Part shown: positions 12,535 to 25,697 of the stretch, piece after piece | Numbering within the stretch: the stretch's first letter is position 1 | How the letters are laid out: every line of letters starts with the position of its first letter | From: Batkoa obscura | Lineage: Eukaryota; Entomophthoromycota; Entomophthoromycetes; Entomophthorales; Batkoaceae | Direction of reading: 5' to 3' | Length of the DNA stretch: 64,000 nt | Assembly: GCA_030770535.1 (NCBI GenBank) | Contig: JASVEC010000021.1 | Coordinates: 196,001-260,000 of the forward strand | Program-made: the position numbers and the translations under genes | The notes under the pieces: generated by a model | Told to the model about the DNA's origin: nothing | Databases searched by the model: none | What the model saw: only the letters and a program-made list of their open reading frames with translations

Positions 12535-15500
12535 TACCCATGACAGCTTCTAATCTTTCTTTTAAGCTATTAAGTTGTTTCTCGAATCTAATAATAAAAT
12601 AAATTAATATATAATGATAATGCCAACAATAATAGCTTACTTTTGAGACTGAAGATTCAATTTTTCTTGGTTTTCTTTGAGTAGAGCTTCCATATTTGAA
12701 ATCCTTTCATTACGAGATGCTAATTTTCTTTCAGCTAAAGTCACTTCTTTCTTAAGATTGGTGTTTTGTTCAACCAACTATAAAAAACATTATTAAATAA
12801 TTTTTTAGAATAAACATATAGTTACTTGTTTTTGAACAGTAGTAAGCTGTTCTAGATTACGTTCTAAGAACATCATTTTCTGTTGTTGGTTTTTGGTATT
12901 ATTGGATTTCAAAGAAGCACCTAGTTGATCTCTAGTGGACTCTAATGTAATTTCTAGTTCAATAACTTTCTCACATTTATTTTGGAGATCTCTCATTAAT
13001 GATTTTTTCATAACATCAAAATCACTAAGTTGCTTTGCCTAAGAAATATTCATATAATAATTACAAACTAACTATATTGATTTACCATTGTTTTACGAAT
13101 GGCTTCAATATCCTTTTCTTTATCAGCTCCAACAACTCTAGGCTTATTTGACTCAGCTTTAGCTACAGCTAACTTGAGTTCTTCATTGACTTGCTTTAAT
13201 TCAACGATATTACTATAAAAGTTAATCTGCACTAAAAAATATTAATATAAATACCTATTCATATCTTGAATTTCTTTGTTTTTGCGCTCTACGACTTCCT
13301 TAAGCTCTTTGATCTCTTGGAGATGTTTCTCTTTTTTCTGATTATATTGGGATTCAATTTTTTCCTAGATTCGGGTAAGTATAAGAGAGTAATTGAAATT
13401 AAGCTGCTTACTTTAAGATCTGCAACTTCCGCCTCACTCATACCATGGTTATCTTCCTCGGCAAGAGTAATTTCTATAAAATAAATATTAACGAGCAATT
13501 ATAATAATGAAAATTTACCTAAAACTTCAGCATATTCAAGCTCAACAGCTGAAAGCCTCTCATCTAAATCATGACATTTACGAAGAAGGACATCATTTTC
13601 ATATTCTAAATCACCAATAATTTGAGCATAATTCTCAATCTCTGCCCTTGAACGAACAACTTCAGCACGTAATGCTTCAGCTTCTTCTGAAGATACAATA
13701 TCTTTCCCTTCGATGGAATCTAAGCTTGCCATAGCTGATCTCAACTCTTTTTCTTTAGCATTCCAATTTTCTAAATTAAGGCTTGGTTCAATCTTGTTCA
13801 TCATTTCAATTGTTTTGATAAGTTTAGCTTTCTCTTCTGCTTCAATTGCTTTTTCTTTAGTTAAGGTAGTCAAGGCTTCCTAAACTGATGTTGGTAAATG
13901 ATTTATTAAAGGATAATAAACCTACCTTAACTTCTTGAAGTTGGGAAGTCATTTCTGCATTTGACTCAGTTATGCTATCAAGTTGGATTTGAGTTTCATT
14001 TTTTTCAAAAATGATTTTCTCAAGCTCAGCTTTCAAAACATCTAATTGGGATGACATTTGTTTATTTTCTTGTGAAGCTTGTGTCAATTCCTCTTTAACT
14101 TCATTGAGCTCTTTTTTGTACTCTGTTGCCATTTTAGTTTGATTATTGAGATCATTTTCCTAATTAGAATATTAGATAAGATAGAAAATAATGATATAAA
14201 TACTTTTTCTGCTAAAGCGGAAGATAATGAATTTTCACGTTTGATGAATTCTTCTCTTTCATCTTCAACAAGTGTTCCAGGAGTAGAAGGTCTTGACAAA
14301 TCAGCTAAATGCTCTGGTATTGGTTTAGGTGGTAACGTCGAAACGGATGACGTTGGTGAGAGTGGAACTTGGGATAAAGTAGGAGAAAGAGGAGTTTGCT
14401 GTTGTGTGGGTGTTGTAGGTCCTGAATCATTTATTGATGTAGAATTAGCACGTACGGGACCTTTTTGAATAACAGCATAATTCTCTGGAGGCACAAAACC
14501 GCCTAAATATGGAGTGAATCACTATATTTGAATAAATACATAAATAAATTACCAGAACGCCATATTTTTGTTTCTCCTTCCAATGAGTTAATATACTGTT
14601 GAAATGTAAGGATTTGAGTCTTTGCCTTTTTGAGCATGGCTTTAAGCTCTGCTGGACTGAGTTCAGCATTAACTTTGGCCTTGTTTTTGATGGATTTGGC
14701 TCTAAAAACAATAAGATTATCTTTATAGGCTTCTAATAAACTTACCGTATACCAAATCGAAGAGTACTGACTGTTTCCGCATCATTGTATGATGAAGGTG
14801 AACAATTAATAACTAAAGTTGTCCTAGAGTTACCACCAAGAGATTCTTGTAAAATACGAGTAAGTTTAGAATCACGATAAGGAATATGTTTTGACTAAAA
14901 ATAATATTCAATGATCCAAATTTGTTATTAAATCTGTATATTACCTTTCCATCAGTAAGAGAGTTAATCACCATACCAAGTGCAGAAAGTGATTTATTAA
15001 TCTTCTTTGCTTCTTCTAAAGTTTGGCCTGAAGCGCCAGTTTTTCCTACCTGAAAATGTTAAAAATAATATTTGAATAGATTATTTTTACCTTCTCTGAG
15101 CCAGCTAAATCTACTAAAAACATTCTACCACGTTTTTGACTTCCATCTGAAAGATTTTTTTGTTCGACATTTATCACAAAGAGTGAATGAGAACGAGAAG
15201 ATTCAGCATTCATTTCTATTAAATATTAAACAATTATTTAATATGCTAATAATAATATTTTACTTGTGAATGCCACAACTCTGTTTGCTCCACCTCTATT
15301 TAAAACTTCATATACTTCTTCTACTGAGCTTACATAAAGCTCAGTCATACCCTTAACATAAATCCCATTTACTTTATCTTCATGGATCGGCAGATTGTCA
15401 TTTACAGCTAAAATTTGGTAAATTTAAAATACAAACTTAATGTGAAATTTTTACGGTTTAAAAGATCTTTAATTTTTTCCATGTAAATTTCCATATATGA

Positions 15501-16051
15501 AACTTTAACCAAATACTCAATGTTTGAAGTAGAAGCATAAATGCTTTCAAAAATAGTTTCAATGATACGCGGAGTAATACCCTTTAATTCTACATTATCT
15601 AACCCTCCTGCTCCCTATAAGCTTTTTTTAGTTTGTTCCTTTTTACTATAATTCTTTTTACCATCATCGTAAATGTTTTACCAGCACCTGTTTGCCCATA
15701 GGCAAAAACTGTTCCATTGTACCCTTTGATTACATCTAAAAAAAATATTAATACTGGCTTTAAGTGATAATTAACAATTCAACCATCTACAGTTGCTTTC
15801 ACTGAAGACTCAAAAAAGTCTTTTTGGGATGTTGTATGATCGTAAATGGCATCAAAGGTAAAATCCCCTGGATACTCTTTACTCTAAATATAACATTAGT
15901 ATGAATGAATAAACAATTGTTAAATTTTTACATCAACTTGAACGGTGGTCATATCCTCACTAAATTTGATGCAAGGTTGACCTCCGGCCTCAATTTCCCT
16001 TTTATTTTGAGGACGGAACCTACATAACACTCGAATATTATTTCCAGCCAT
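12252..16051 (-). CDS. Kinesin-1 heavy chain (conventional kinesin)
   Basis: About 20 short exons, starting with ATG at 16051 ([16 protein letters not shown]). First exons are 16051-15932, 15883-15784 and 15735 onward. The motor domain has the P-loop GQTGAGKTF, switch [10 protein letters not shown], switch II DLAGSEK and the [10 protein letters not shown] segment, followed by a Ser/Pro/Thr-rich stretch and a long heptad-rich coiled coil. The end has GRIAKPLRG, the regulatory tail motif of kinesin-1 that binds and inhibits the motor. It moves cargo toward microtubule plus ends, in hyphae probably vesicles and nuclei. Total length is roughly 950 residues, normal for the family. The last clear exon ends near 12306. 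The stop is uncertain: a 34-nt intron would give a stop at 12252-12254, while read-through gives an unconvincing tail ending at 12103. Confidence 0.88.
12505..12536. repeat. (AAT)n microsatellite in a kinesin intron
   Basis: About ten tandem AAT trinucleotides within an intron near the 3' end of the kinesin gene, making that intron longer than its neighbours. Confidence 0.85.
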
Positions 16052-17210
16052 ACTAAACTGGGCTCTTTAAAGCCAAAAAAAGTAACTATTGATCGAAGCT
16101 AAATTGAAAAGATTATAAAAATGCTCGCAATTTAAAACTTGGCTAGTTCGTTTTAATTTAATTTAAGGAACACTAGAAAAGTGGTTAATTGTGGCTTCAA
16201 TACTGTTTAAAAGTCACTCTCCCAATTCATTTCTACACTCCATTAGGAAAAATTATTTTAGCCAATCATTTTAGACCCTTTTGTTGGCTCATCCAGTTAA
16301 CTTTAAGCCTATCATACATCGGGAATTAAATTAGAATTCATTTATTATGGCTATAATAGTACTTGCTATACCACATAATACATGTTAAAAATCAATACAA
16401 TAGTTCCCGTTAAAGTTTTATAAAGTATGAAATATAACAATTTTTGTTTAATTTAGTTATAAGTAGTTATAAGTAGTTCTATTTTAATTTATAGATTATA
16501 AAGATAAACATTTTAAATCAAATAGCTTATGTTGTTAAATTTGTTACAATAAATATCAAGCCTAATTTCTATAAGTAATAAACATTTATACTCATGTGAA
16601 TAATTTTATAATATTCTAATAAACTGCTTTGAACTAAGTTACTTAGCATATAATGATCAAAGAAACAAGCAAGTAAAATAATTATAAAACAGTTAAGTGA
16701 TGCGATAAGTTTTAACAATGGGAGATATTTGAAGTAAAAATATAAGTGATACTACTGGTTTGAATCTTTAGTATAATTTCTTTAATTAATATTCGTAGGG
16801 AAAAAACAGTTATGATAAGTCAATCGATTAATTGGCGCTAAATTAAATTCAGAATTTTAAAAATGTAACATGTTTAAGTTTAGATAGCGGAAATTCTGAT
16901 TGAAAAAGCTACTTACTACTGGCACTCATATTGAATATCAATTAAATTTATACCCACTCTATTTAAAGAACTATACATAGATTGAATTTGCAATAGACCA
17001 TCTTAAATAATAAAATCATCTTATAGCTTCTGATCCTTTCATTCTGCTAAAAAGCTAATTCAAAAATATCAAATTTAGCTCATCGTTAAATTGTTAAATA
17101 ATTGATCGTCTGATAATTAAAGTTTGATTAAATTTTAATTACAAATAACTCAATAAAAATTAATTTATTTTAAAATAAATTTACTCCATCAACAAACTTT
17201 ATTGGAAACT
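16052..17210. other. Intergenic region upstream of the kinesin gene
   Basis: A+T-rich, no open frame or repeat that I can support. It holds the kinesin promoter and the 3' flank of QCR9. Confidence 0.5.
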
Positions 17211-17470
17211 TTATTCCTCAGTGTATTTATGTTCAATATCTTTCCATTGTTTCTAAAAAAATAATTAAAAAAAATAATTAAAAAACCAAAAATACTTACA
17301 CCACGATTAAGGCTATCCCAAACTTTATCAGTAGCACGGTCAAATACAACTTCAAAAGCGAAAGCGGAAGCAAATACACCTATTAAGAAGACGGAATTAC
17401 GTTTGAAAAGGGTGTTATAAATTGGTTTGGAAAGTTTGTTGAATGAGCTATTGTTTTGATAACTTGGCAT
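17211..17470 (-). CDS. QCR9: Cytochrome bc1 complex subunit 9 (QCR9/UCR10)
   Basis: Exons 17470-17300 and 17252-17211 give 70 residues; the 47-nt intron starts GTAAGT and ends in a T-rich tract plus TAG, in phase 0. The family core is clear: IYNTLFKRNSVFLIGVFASA, then FEVVFDRATD and the C-terminal NRGKQWKDIEHKYTEE, which matches the NKGKLWKDV end of yeast Qcr9 as I recall it. It is a single-span subunit of ubiquinol-cytochrome c reductase in the mitochondrial inner membrane. Reading past the donor instead gives a 93-residue frame with a spurious hydrophobic tail. Its presence argues for an aerobic fungus with respiring mitochondria. Confidence 0.9.
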
Positions 17471-18149
17471 TTTTATAGATTTGTTCTAACTTGAATTAAA
17501 AGATGGATCGCATTTTTGAATTTTTGATAATCTAATCGATTAGTTGGAAATTTAGAATTTAAAATTTTTATGGGATTTGTAAGATTGATTGCAAGTCCTC
17601 AAAAAATTATGTACAATGCTATCAATTTACACTACTGAAATAACTTAAACGTATCTGAACGTTAATATATCCTTTTTTTCATCTAAGGGGTTTAACGATA
17701 AGGGTTGTGATGATTTAGACCTTGAAATGAAAGACGAAAAATAAAAAGTTTGATTATATTCGACATCTTAGTAATGTAAGATAAGTAAATATTTCAAGGA
17801 ATCAAAAAACAATTCATAAATTGACATTACACAACTAAAAATCTCAAAACAGTTTCCAAACTATTCCCCTATTTAGTGAAACTATCCTCGTATTTTACTA
17901 AATAAAGTAATAATATATTAAACTGTTTTGAGATGATTGTTATGTTATAAAATAAAAATATTTAATGCCGTTTTAAACCTTTATATTAGTAGCTTATAAA
18001 AATAGACTATGTTTATCAGAAAATATTAATTTGATATAGATTTGAGTCATGAAAAGTACTATTTTGATGCTAGCTATTGCTCCTGTATACAAAAAATTAA
18101 TATTTTAATTGAAACACTAAAAATGAGTAAAAAGGTTCTAAAGTTAAAA

Positions 18150-18220
18150 TGCAATGTCCGGGAATCGAACCCGGGGCTGCCGCGTGGCAGGCGGCAATTT
18201 TACCACTAAACCAACATTGC
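18150..18220 (-). tRNA. tRNA-Gly (anticodon GCC)
   Basis: A 71-nt cloverleaf. The acceptor stem GCAATGT pairs with ACATTGC, the D arm has TGGTTTAGTGGT, the anticodon loop is CTGCCAC (GCC), the T arm has GGTTCGATTCC, and the discriminator is A. A T5 tract lies 15-19 nt downstream (18131-18135), a likely Pol III terminator. It has no intron and the sequence is identical to the copy at 26400-26470. Confidence 0.97.
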
Positions 18221-19209
18221 TTTATTTGTTGTTATATGTGTTATAATTAATTAATAACATTATTACTACTGTAGATTAGTTTGATATACATCATTATAAG
18301 TTTAGTATAATATTATAAACATTAGGTTATATTTTGATAATACCTGAAGTTGAATATTACTCTAAAAAATTCAATATAAATAACTTCATGGTTATTAAAT
18401 ATTATCATTAACTTGTCTCTTATTAGCTTTATATTCTATTTTACACTTTTAAACAAATCTGAAACTTAAAAAGCGCTCATTTTTCCGATTGATAATTTTA
18501 GATTAAAATATTATTATTGTTAAATCAACAATCATACAATTAATAATTCGATTATAGCTAAGTGATTTAAAATCCTACAGAGAAGGTTAATAAGCTTGGG
18601 ATACTACCAAGTATATTTGAATTTAGAGAAGGATAAAATGCTATTGCATTTTTTAGCCGAAATTCCGGTCTTTTTTTGATTCCCGAGTTTTTTCAATTAA
18701 ATTTATTCCGGTTTTTAAAAAACTGAATATTAGTTTTTAATAAAATTCTCGATTTGTATTAAATGGAATACTAGTATATCTCCTTGTAAAAAGTGAAACA
18801 AAATAATTGAAAAACTAAGAAGAGTAATCAAATGATGCTTTTTGTGAGTGGACTATATAGTAAATTAAGCGATGTTGGTAAAATGTTTCAAATATTAAAG
18901 GATGGTTGAATCGAATTATTTGAATTACTAATTAGTCTTAAATAAGAACGAAATAAAGTGAGAATTATTGATTTAATCTAAAGTTTAATCATTTTTTAAT
19001 AAACTTCGCATCTAACTTCGAGAACTTTGGTCAAGCATAAATAGAAATAAAAATTAAGCAAAATCAGATTTCAATTTACTGATTTTAATTGGCAGAATTA
19101 ATATGCTTAAAGCTTGTAACCAATAAAAAAGATCGATTTTGTATGAAAATACAGAAGTATTTAAATCCAAAATAATTCAAATCGATGAAAACAATTTTTG
19201 ATAAAAAAT
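18221..19209. other. Intergenic region between tRNA-Gly and NFS1
   Basis: A+T-rich and non-coding as far as I can see; holds the promoters of both divergent genes. Confidence 0.5.
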
Positions 19210-20875
19210 ATGTATACCACTCGAGTCTTGAAAAATTTATTAAATAAGTCCAATAAAAGCCTCAGGTATGGACATCAATTGTCGAATGGAATAAAGCGTA
19301 ACTTAGCTACCGCCCAAAGTGCAGTAAAAGTGGATCCAGTGAGTATAAATAATCTAACTCAAGGTAAAATTCATCAAGTAATAATTTAAAAATTTAAACT
19401 AACATTTATAGATCCAGCTGGTTTTGAAGTAAATAAAGTTAAAGAATCAAGTCGACCAATTTATATGGATGTACAAGCTACTACCCCAATGGATCCAAGA
19501 GTATTAGATGCTATGCTGCCTTATTTAACTCAATTTTATGGTAATGCTCATTCTCGTACTCATCAATATGGTTGGGAAAGTGAAAAAGCTACAGAAAAGG
19601 CAAGAGAGGTAAAAATAAATAAAGAATATAGCAATTTTAACTTTATTAAAGTTTTTTTTTAGTATGTTGCTAAATTAATTGGTGCTGATCCAAAAGAAAT
19701 TATTTTTACTTCAGGTGCTACAGAATCAAATAATATTGCTATTAAAGGTGTTGCTAGATTTTATAAAGCTAAAAAGAAACATATTATTACTACTCAAACT
19801 GTAAGAAATTGAAATTGAGATTGAAATTTTTAGAATAATGAAATTAAATATTAAAATAGGAACACAAATGTGTATTAGATTCATGTCGAGTACTTCAAGA
19901 AGAAGGATTTGAAATTACATATTTACCAGTACAAAGCAATGGATTAGTTGATCTTAAATTATTAGAAGAAAGTATTAGACCAGATACTAGTATTGTATCC
20001 ATAATGACGGTAAATAATGAAATTGGAGTGTTACAACCTATTGCAGAAATTGGAAAAATATGCCGTAAACATAAAGTATTTTTTCATACAGATGCTGCTC
20101 AAGCAGTTGGTAAAGTACCTATTAATGTCAATGAAATGAATGTTGATTTGGCTTCTATTTCCGGACATAAATTGTATGGCCCAAAAGGTATTGGCGCTTT
20201 ATATGTTCGTAGACGTCCAAGAGTTCGTATTGAGCCAATTCAAACTGGAGGTGGTCAAGAGCGTGGTATGAGATCAGGTACTTTACCTACACCATTGGTA
20301 GTAGGTTTTGGTGAAGCTTGTAAAGTGGCTTTAGAAGAAAGAGAGGTGATTTTGATTTTTTATATATTAATGATTTTTATATTAATATTTACATAGTATG
20401 ATCATCAACGTATTAAAAAACTTGCTGATCGACTTGTATCTAAAATTACAGAAAAAGTAACTCATGTAGTACGTAATGGTGATAGTGAACAAAACTACCC
20501 AGGTAAATCAAATATTTAATACTTTATTCATAATTTTATTTATATACTATATTAGGATGTGTTAATTTGTCATTTGCTTATGTTGAAGGAGAATCACTTT
20601 TGATGGCTTTAAAAGATATTGCTCTTAGTTCTGGATCCGCATGTACATCAGCTTCTTTAGAACCTTCCTATGTACTTCGTGCTCTTGGTGCAGATGATGA
20701 TATGGCTCATTCATCAATTCGATTTGGTATCGGACGATTTACCACAGATGAAGAAATTGATTTTGTATGTGATAAAGTAATTAGTCATGTGGATAGACTA
20801 AGAGAAATGTCTCCATTATGGGAAATGGTTCAAGAAGGTATTGATATCAAAACAATTGAATGGGCACAACATTAA
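19210..20875 (+). CDS. NFS1: Mitochondrial cysteine desulfurase Nfs1
   Basis: Exons 19210-19363, 19412-19608, 19663-19800, 19860-20345, 20397-20502 and 20556-20875 give 466 residues in phase. The N-terminus ([20 protein letters not shown]..) is rich in Arg, Lys and Ser without acids, a mitochondrial presequence. The PLP lysine is in [10 protein letters not shown]. The substrate-binding segment [12 protein letters not shown] and the catalytic cysteine loop SSGSACTS are present, and the C-terminus ends in the conserved [11 protein letters not shown]. The enzyme takes sulfur from cysteine as a persulfide for Fe-S cluster assembly (with Isd11, Isu and frataxin) and for tRNA thiolation. A TTG codon at 19198 also opens the frame, but the ATG at 19210 is the sensible start. 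Confidence 0.97.
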
Positions 20876-21040
20876 TTACTTTATTAACATTATTAAGTTA
20901 ATATTATGACCGAATTTTTTATAATACTTATACACAATATAAATTTTCAGATTGTTTTTTTTTTATATTCTTTTGTATGTTTTGAATATATATAATATTA
21001 ATATATCTTATGTTTTTATTTATTTTTATTTATGCTTATT

Positions 21041-22552
21041 TTAAAATAAAGAAAAGATATGATTTAATTGAGATTGATTAAATAAATAAGAACCATGAGT
21101 AGTATTATTTAAATAATATAAACTCAAATTTGATAAATTGTAAGTTTGTTTTTGAATTTTAAGATAATTGGCTAATTTCTTAGCATTAATCAAAAAATCT
21201 AAATCAGCAATAATAATATGAAATTCAATTCCCCTCAAATCCTCCGGTAACAATAAACAGGAATAAAAAGGAAATTTAAATTGTAAATTAAATTTTAGAT
21301 AGGGATCATTAGCTAAAAACCATCGAATAAATAAATGAACACAATTAGATGTCGATGAAGAAAAAAAATTTGTCACAACATCTGATTCCCAAAGTTGAAA
21401 ACATACAGGATCAATTAATATCACTTTCTTTATATATTGAGGACGTTGTTTAATAATCCAACTTACAATTAAGCTACCAAAAGAATGGGCTAAATAAATG
21501 GCAGTTCCTAGATTGTGAAAGATATATAATGAATCAATGAAATTTAATAAAGAGTCCATAGGTTCTACATTAAATGTAGGCGATAGTGCAATATAATTTA
21601 ATTTCAATATAATTATTTTACAATTAATATATTTTTGACGTAAATGAATTAATTTTTTAAAATATAAACTGGGACCTAAACCTAATTATAAAAATAGAAA
21701 TAAAATAAAATGAAATAGAAATAAATATATTATTTGTTACCAATTCCATGTATAAATATTATTGTCTTTTCATAGTTCTCAGGTTCATAATAATAATAAG
21801 TGTTTCCATTTAATTCATGACATTGATAGCCAACACATAATAAACTTAATATAGCGAAAGATTTAAATGTATAACTACACTAAAAAAATAGAACATAAAT
21901 ACTTAATCTGTATAAAAAAAGACTAATAAATTACTATATAAAATATCAAAGGTTTAAAATATACATTTAAAGGTTCATTTCGATTCCAATATTTAGGTAA
22001 AACTTTTTGATAACTTGTTAATTGATGTTGCTTCATTATTATTTTATAGTATTGAATAACACACTCTTTTTCTTCTTTATTTAATTGTTTGATATTGCAA
22101 TTAAAAATATACCAAGCTAAAAATTTCAATTTAAAATAAGCAGATACTTTAATATTTTCTTCAGTTAAATTATACCATGAATTGATAAGTTGAGCACTAT
22201 CAGTTTGAGAAAAGATTTGAGTCATTCGTTGTTTGTCTTTGATTGTTAATAAATAAGACTGTTTTTGTGAAGATTGTTTATAAAACGTATATCTCAAATA
22301 TAGATTAAAACTAAGTTCCAACAATATATATAAAAATAATACTAAGCTTAAAATATGATTGATACCATTATATAAAAGTAATAAGAAACTGAGGATATAA
22401 ATAAGAGTATAATGTTTTAAGATTGGTATCACAAGGAAATCGATAAATGTTAATAATTTTACTATCTTATTATTAGGTAATTGAAGGAGTTTAATATATA
22501 TTAATTGAACGTATTTTTCTATTAATAAAATGTTATCTTCAAGGAATTGCAT
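21041..22552 (-). CDS. Membrane-anchored alpha/beta hydrolase, copy B
   Basis: Exons 22552-21935, 21879-21741 and 21681-21041 give 465 residues with phases closing exactly. The N-terminal 200 residues hold hydrophobic membrane segments. The C-terminal half is an alpha/beta hydrolase: oxyanion-loop strand IIFIHGIGLGP, nucleophile elbow AHSFGS, then LIDPVCFQLWESD, an aspartate in IADLDFL and the catalytic histidine in THGSY. It is paralogous to the neighbouring gene at 22911-24370, same strand and same domain order, so a tandem duplication. Such fungal proteins resemble uncharacterised AB-hydrolase-1 membrane proteins; the substrate is unknown. The elbow differs from the usual GxSxG in its first position (A instead of G). 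The ATG at 22552 is used because the longer frame would need a TTG start. Confidence 0.75.
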
Positions 22553-22910
22553 CTCTTTGAATCTATTATTCAATATAGAATAAGGATACTAAATAAACGA
22601 ATGAATAAATAAATAAATAAATGAATAAATAAATTAATAAATAAATTAATAAATTTACTATTATTATTATTATATTGTTTTTAATATTAAAATTCACATT
22701 TGATCTTCAATAATTTAATTTCATTATTAAATACTAATATTAATTTTAACTTGTTTTGTAATAATTTCATTTTATTTCATTAAAATTAAGTTATCAAGTT
22801 TTAATTTAAAAAATAGATTGAAAAACAAATTAATAAAAATTTACTAAATATATAAAACTAAATAAAAACCAAATAATTTTTTATTAATAATAATCAAATA
22901 AAATCCAAAC
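22553..22910. other. Spacer between hydrolase genes with AATA-type simple repeat
   Basis: A+T-rich; 22600-22653 is a run of AAATA/AATGAATA-type tetranucleotide repeats. Otherwise nothing seen. Confidence 0.6.
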
Positions 22911-24370
22911 TCATACAACTTCAAGACCTCTCATAATGAATTCCATACTTTTATCACATAACAGATATTGACCATGAGTGAATTCTTTCATTATATGAAC
23001 TTTAATATTTTCTCTATTATGATTGAATTCCTCAATGTAACTATGAATTTTATTTGCTGATATAATCCAATCTTTTTCACTTAAATAAACATTACAAGGA
23101 ATGTTATTCAAATCTTGTAAAAATAATAAATTTTCATACCAATTAAAATGACGATAAAAAACATTGGCCATAAATAAATCTTTAGATAAAAAATAATAAG
23201 CTAGAGTAGAAATGAGATCATCCCTTGGTTTATATAAGAAGTTATATATTAAATCTGATTCCCACATTAGAAAACAAACTGGATCAATTAATTGTACTTG
23301 ATTTACATAATGTGGTCGATCTTGTATTAACCAAGAGGCTATTATTGTACCATAAGAATGTCCAATTAGTTGACAATCAAGTATATTATAACGATGAAAT
23401 AATATATCAAAATAATGAATAGTGTTATCACGTGTACCAATTTGATTTGTCATTGTTAAACTAACATAAGGCACTTCTACTAATATTACTCTTCGATCTG
23501 GATAACTTAGTCTTATTTTTATGATAAAACGTAGATACATGATTAATCCAATACCAACACCGTGAATAAATACTATGGGTTTTTCTTTACTTTTTGTATA
23601 ATACGATTTAGGTTCAAGTAGCCATATTTTTAAATTACTTGTTGAACAATATTCCTCACGAAATCCAATTAATTTCAATAATATACTACCTATTGATTGT
23701 ATTATATAAATTATCTAATTATATTAATATAATAATTATAATAATTATAATAGTACTATTAGTATATATTTAAATATATTATTATTATTATTAAACTTAC
23801 CAAATAACTAATCAATGGTTTATGTTCATATTCAACATCATCTAAATTTAAACTCATACATTTAATATCTTTAATTACTTCTTGTGTTTTATCTTCTTTC
23901 CTTTCTTCTTTGAACAAATTAATAATATATTCAAACTCTTCTACTTCCCTTTCCGTTAATTGTTCTAGCTTTTTATAAAATAAAGCCCAACATAACCAAC
24001 CCTTAGTCAATTCTAATGGTAAAATTTTATTTGACTTTGGGAGGAACCAAGTTGAAAATATAGAATGAGGATTCCTCATTACATTCTTAATCTTATCTAC
24101 TAATAATTTTCTTTTTTCAAATGTTAAATCATTACCGATTGTTTTTAAATTTAACTTTTGATATAAATTATAAATATAATAAATGAACCCAATCTCAATT
24201 ACAAGCCATGATTGTAAAAGTAAGTCCAACGGATAAACCTGAAAGTTGTAAATATATTGACGGTATACAATTATGATAAATAATATTAATGTAAAATATT
24301 TTACTGGGAAAATAATGAGATGAGCTAATAAAGTGGACTTTAATATTGTATTAGCGTTTGCTTTTATCAT
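22911..24370 (-). CDS. Membrane-anchored alpha/beta hydrolase, copy A
   Basis: Exon 1 from ATG 24370 to about 23797-23801, exon 2 23689-22911. Exon 1 encodes two or three hydrophobic segments and a charged cytosolic-looking stretch. Exon 2 encodes the hydrolase: VFIHGVGIG oxyanion strand, nucleophile elbow GHSYGT, LIDPVCFLMWESD, acid residue in LSEKDWI and histidine in THGQY. Arrangement and several motifs match the tandem copy B. The junction is odd: the good donor GTAAGT at 23800 leaves the reading frames out of phase with the only good acceptor (CAATAG before 23689). A weaker donor GTTTAA four bases further in restores the phase and gives 450 residues. So the splice is unusual or the gene is slightly damaged. 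Substrate unknown. Confidence 0.72.
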
Positions 24371-25082
24371 TATTATTTTTAAAAAAAGAATACAATTTAA
24401 AGTATTCTATTTCATTTTTATACCTTTTTAATCCTTAAGTTTTAACTTTATCTTATTTTTTAATAAATCTTTACTTTATTTAAATTCAATTTACTTTCTG
24501 GTTGATCGAAATTAGGTGAGATTAGTACTTATTTAGTAATTCATACTTTAAAATGCTTTTTTTATCACACTTTAATCAACAATAGCCAATCAAATAAACA
24601 CTTGAAGCTTGATTAATGAAATTAAAAAGTAGTATCAATAGCTTATCTCTTATATTAAAATTAAATTAAAATCTATTATAATATTAATATTATTTTTTGT
24701 TATAAATAAATAAAGTATAAATAAAAATAGAATATCAATAATTCAAAGTTGATTAATGTTTAGTTCCAATTCAATTGAGGATGAATATGAATTTTAGAAC
24801 TCACAGGATTTTCGCTATTAGAAATCGAAAAATTCAATAATTATATCGTACGTTGTCAAATAAAGAAGAGGAATTCCATTATTTTTTAACTCTTTCAATA
24901 TTAAACAGATTTTAAAAAGGTTTAATTGGATCAAAATTATTTTTAAAAAACAAGCTCACTCTCACTTTAACTAAAAGCTTATTGTTAAATGAGCTAAATC
25001 AGACGTTATCATAGCTAAATCGAAAAATAAAATTGTGACGAGTATTTCATCACGATTGAAATTTAGAAAACGATTATTAACA

Positions 25083-25216
25083 AGATACAAGAGATACAAG
25101 AGATACAAGAGATACAAGAGATACAAGAGATACAAGAGATACAAGAGATACAAGAGATACAAGAGATACAAGAGATACAAGAGATACAAGAGATACAAGA
25201 GATACAAGAGATACAA
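25083..25216. repeat. 9-bp minisatellite (AGATACAAG)n, about 14.5 copies
   Basis: Essentially perfect tandem copies of AGATACAAG. Because the unit is a multiple of three and stop-free, it is open on both strands: (Arg-Tyr-Lys)n on plus and (Leu-Leu-Tyr)n on minus. The surrounding short open frames (25035-25268 plus, 24971-25216 minus) are probably by-products. Confidence 0.95.
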
Positions 25217-25361
25217 GATACAGGATTTTTATCCTAAGTTTTCTATTCCGAATTTTTTGATTTTCTGAGTTAAAGATTTGATCCTTCCAGGTTTACTGAA
25301 AAATTGCTTCCGAACTTGAGTTAAAACTAATGATTTATCTTTTATATTGTAATTTATTAAT

Positions 25362-25450
25362 TAGGGGGTGTCTTTAGTTTTATTTTTCCATCTTTTAAGT
25401 ACTATTGAGTAGAAGAAATATTAGTAAATTTCTTAAAAAGAGACATTTTC
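25362..25450 (-). mobile_element. MITE copy, right end degraded
   Basis: GGGGGTGTCTTTAGTTTTATTTTTCC start and AAGTACTATTGAGTAG core match; the CATCCCC end is not recognisable. Confidence 0.6.
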
Positions 25451-25596
25451 AATTGTTAATAGGTATCAATTAATAAAATTGGGCTAGATGAGCTAATTTA
25501 AAAAGTAATAAAAGTTACATTAAAAACAGTATTTGTTTTTATTTTTTTACATAGTATTACTTATATGTTATTTGACATTTTTATCAATTTTTGTTC

Positions 25597-25697
25597 ATAG
25601 GAATTTTTTTTTAAGAATTTTACTAACAGTCTTTTCATTCAAATAGCGCTTAAAAGATAGAAAATGATGGGACCAAAAAAACATCTTTATATATATA
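25597..25697 (+). mobile_element. MITE copy, diverged ends
   Basis: The core AAGAATTTTACTAACAG..CAAATAGCGCTTAAAAGAT is well conserved. The ends have drifted (GGAATTTTTT and AACATCTTTATATA). Confidence 0.7.

Noticed and set aside
24971-25216. (LLY)n protein on the minus strand
   Set aside because: A by-product of a 9-bp satellite with no flanking coding signal.
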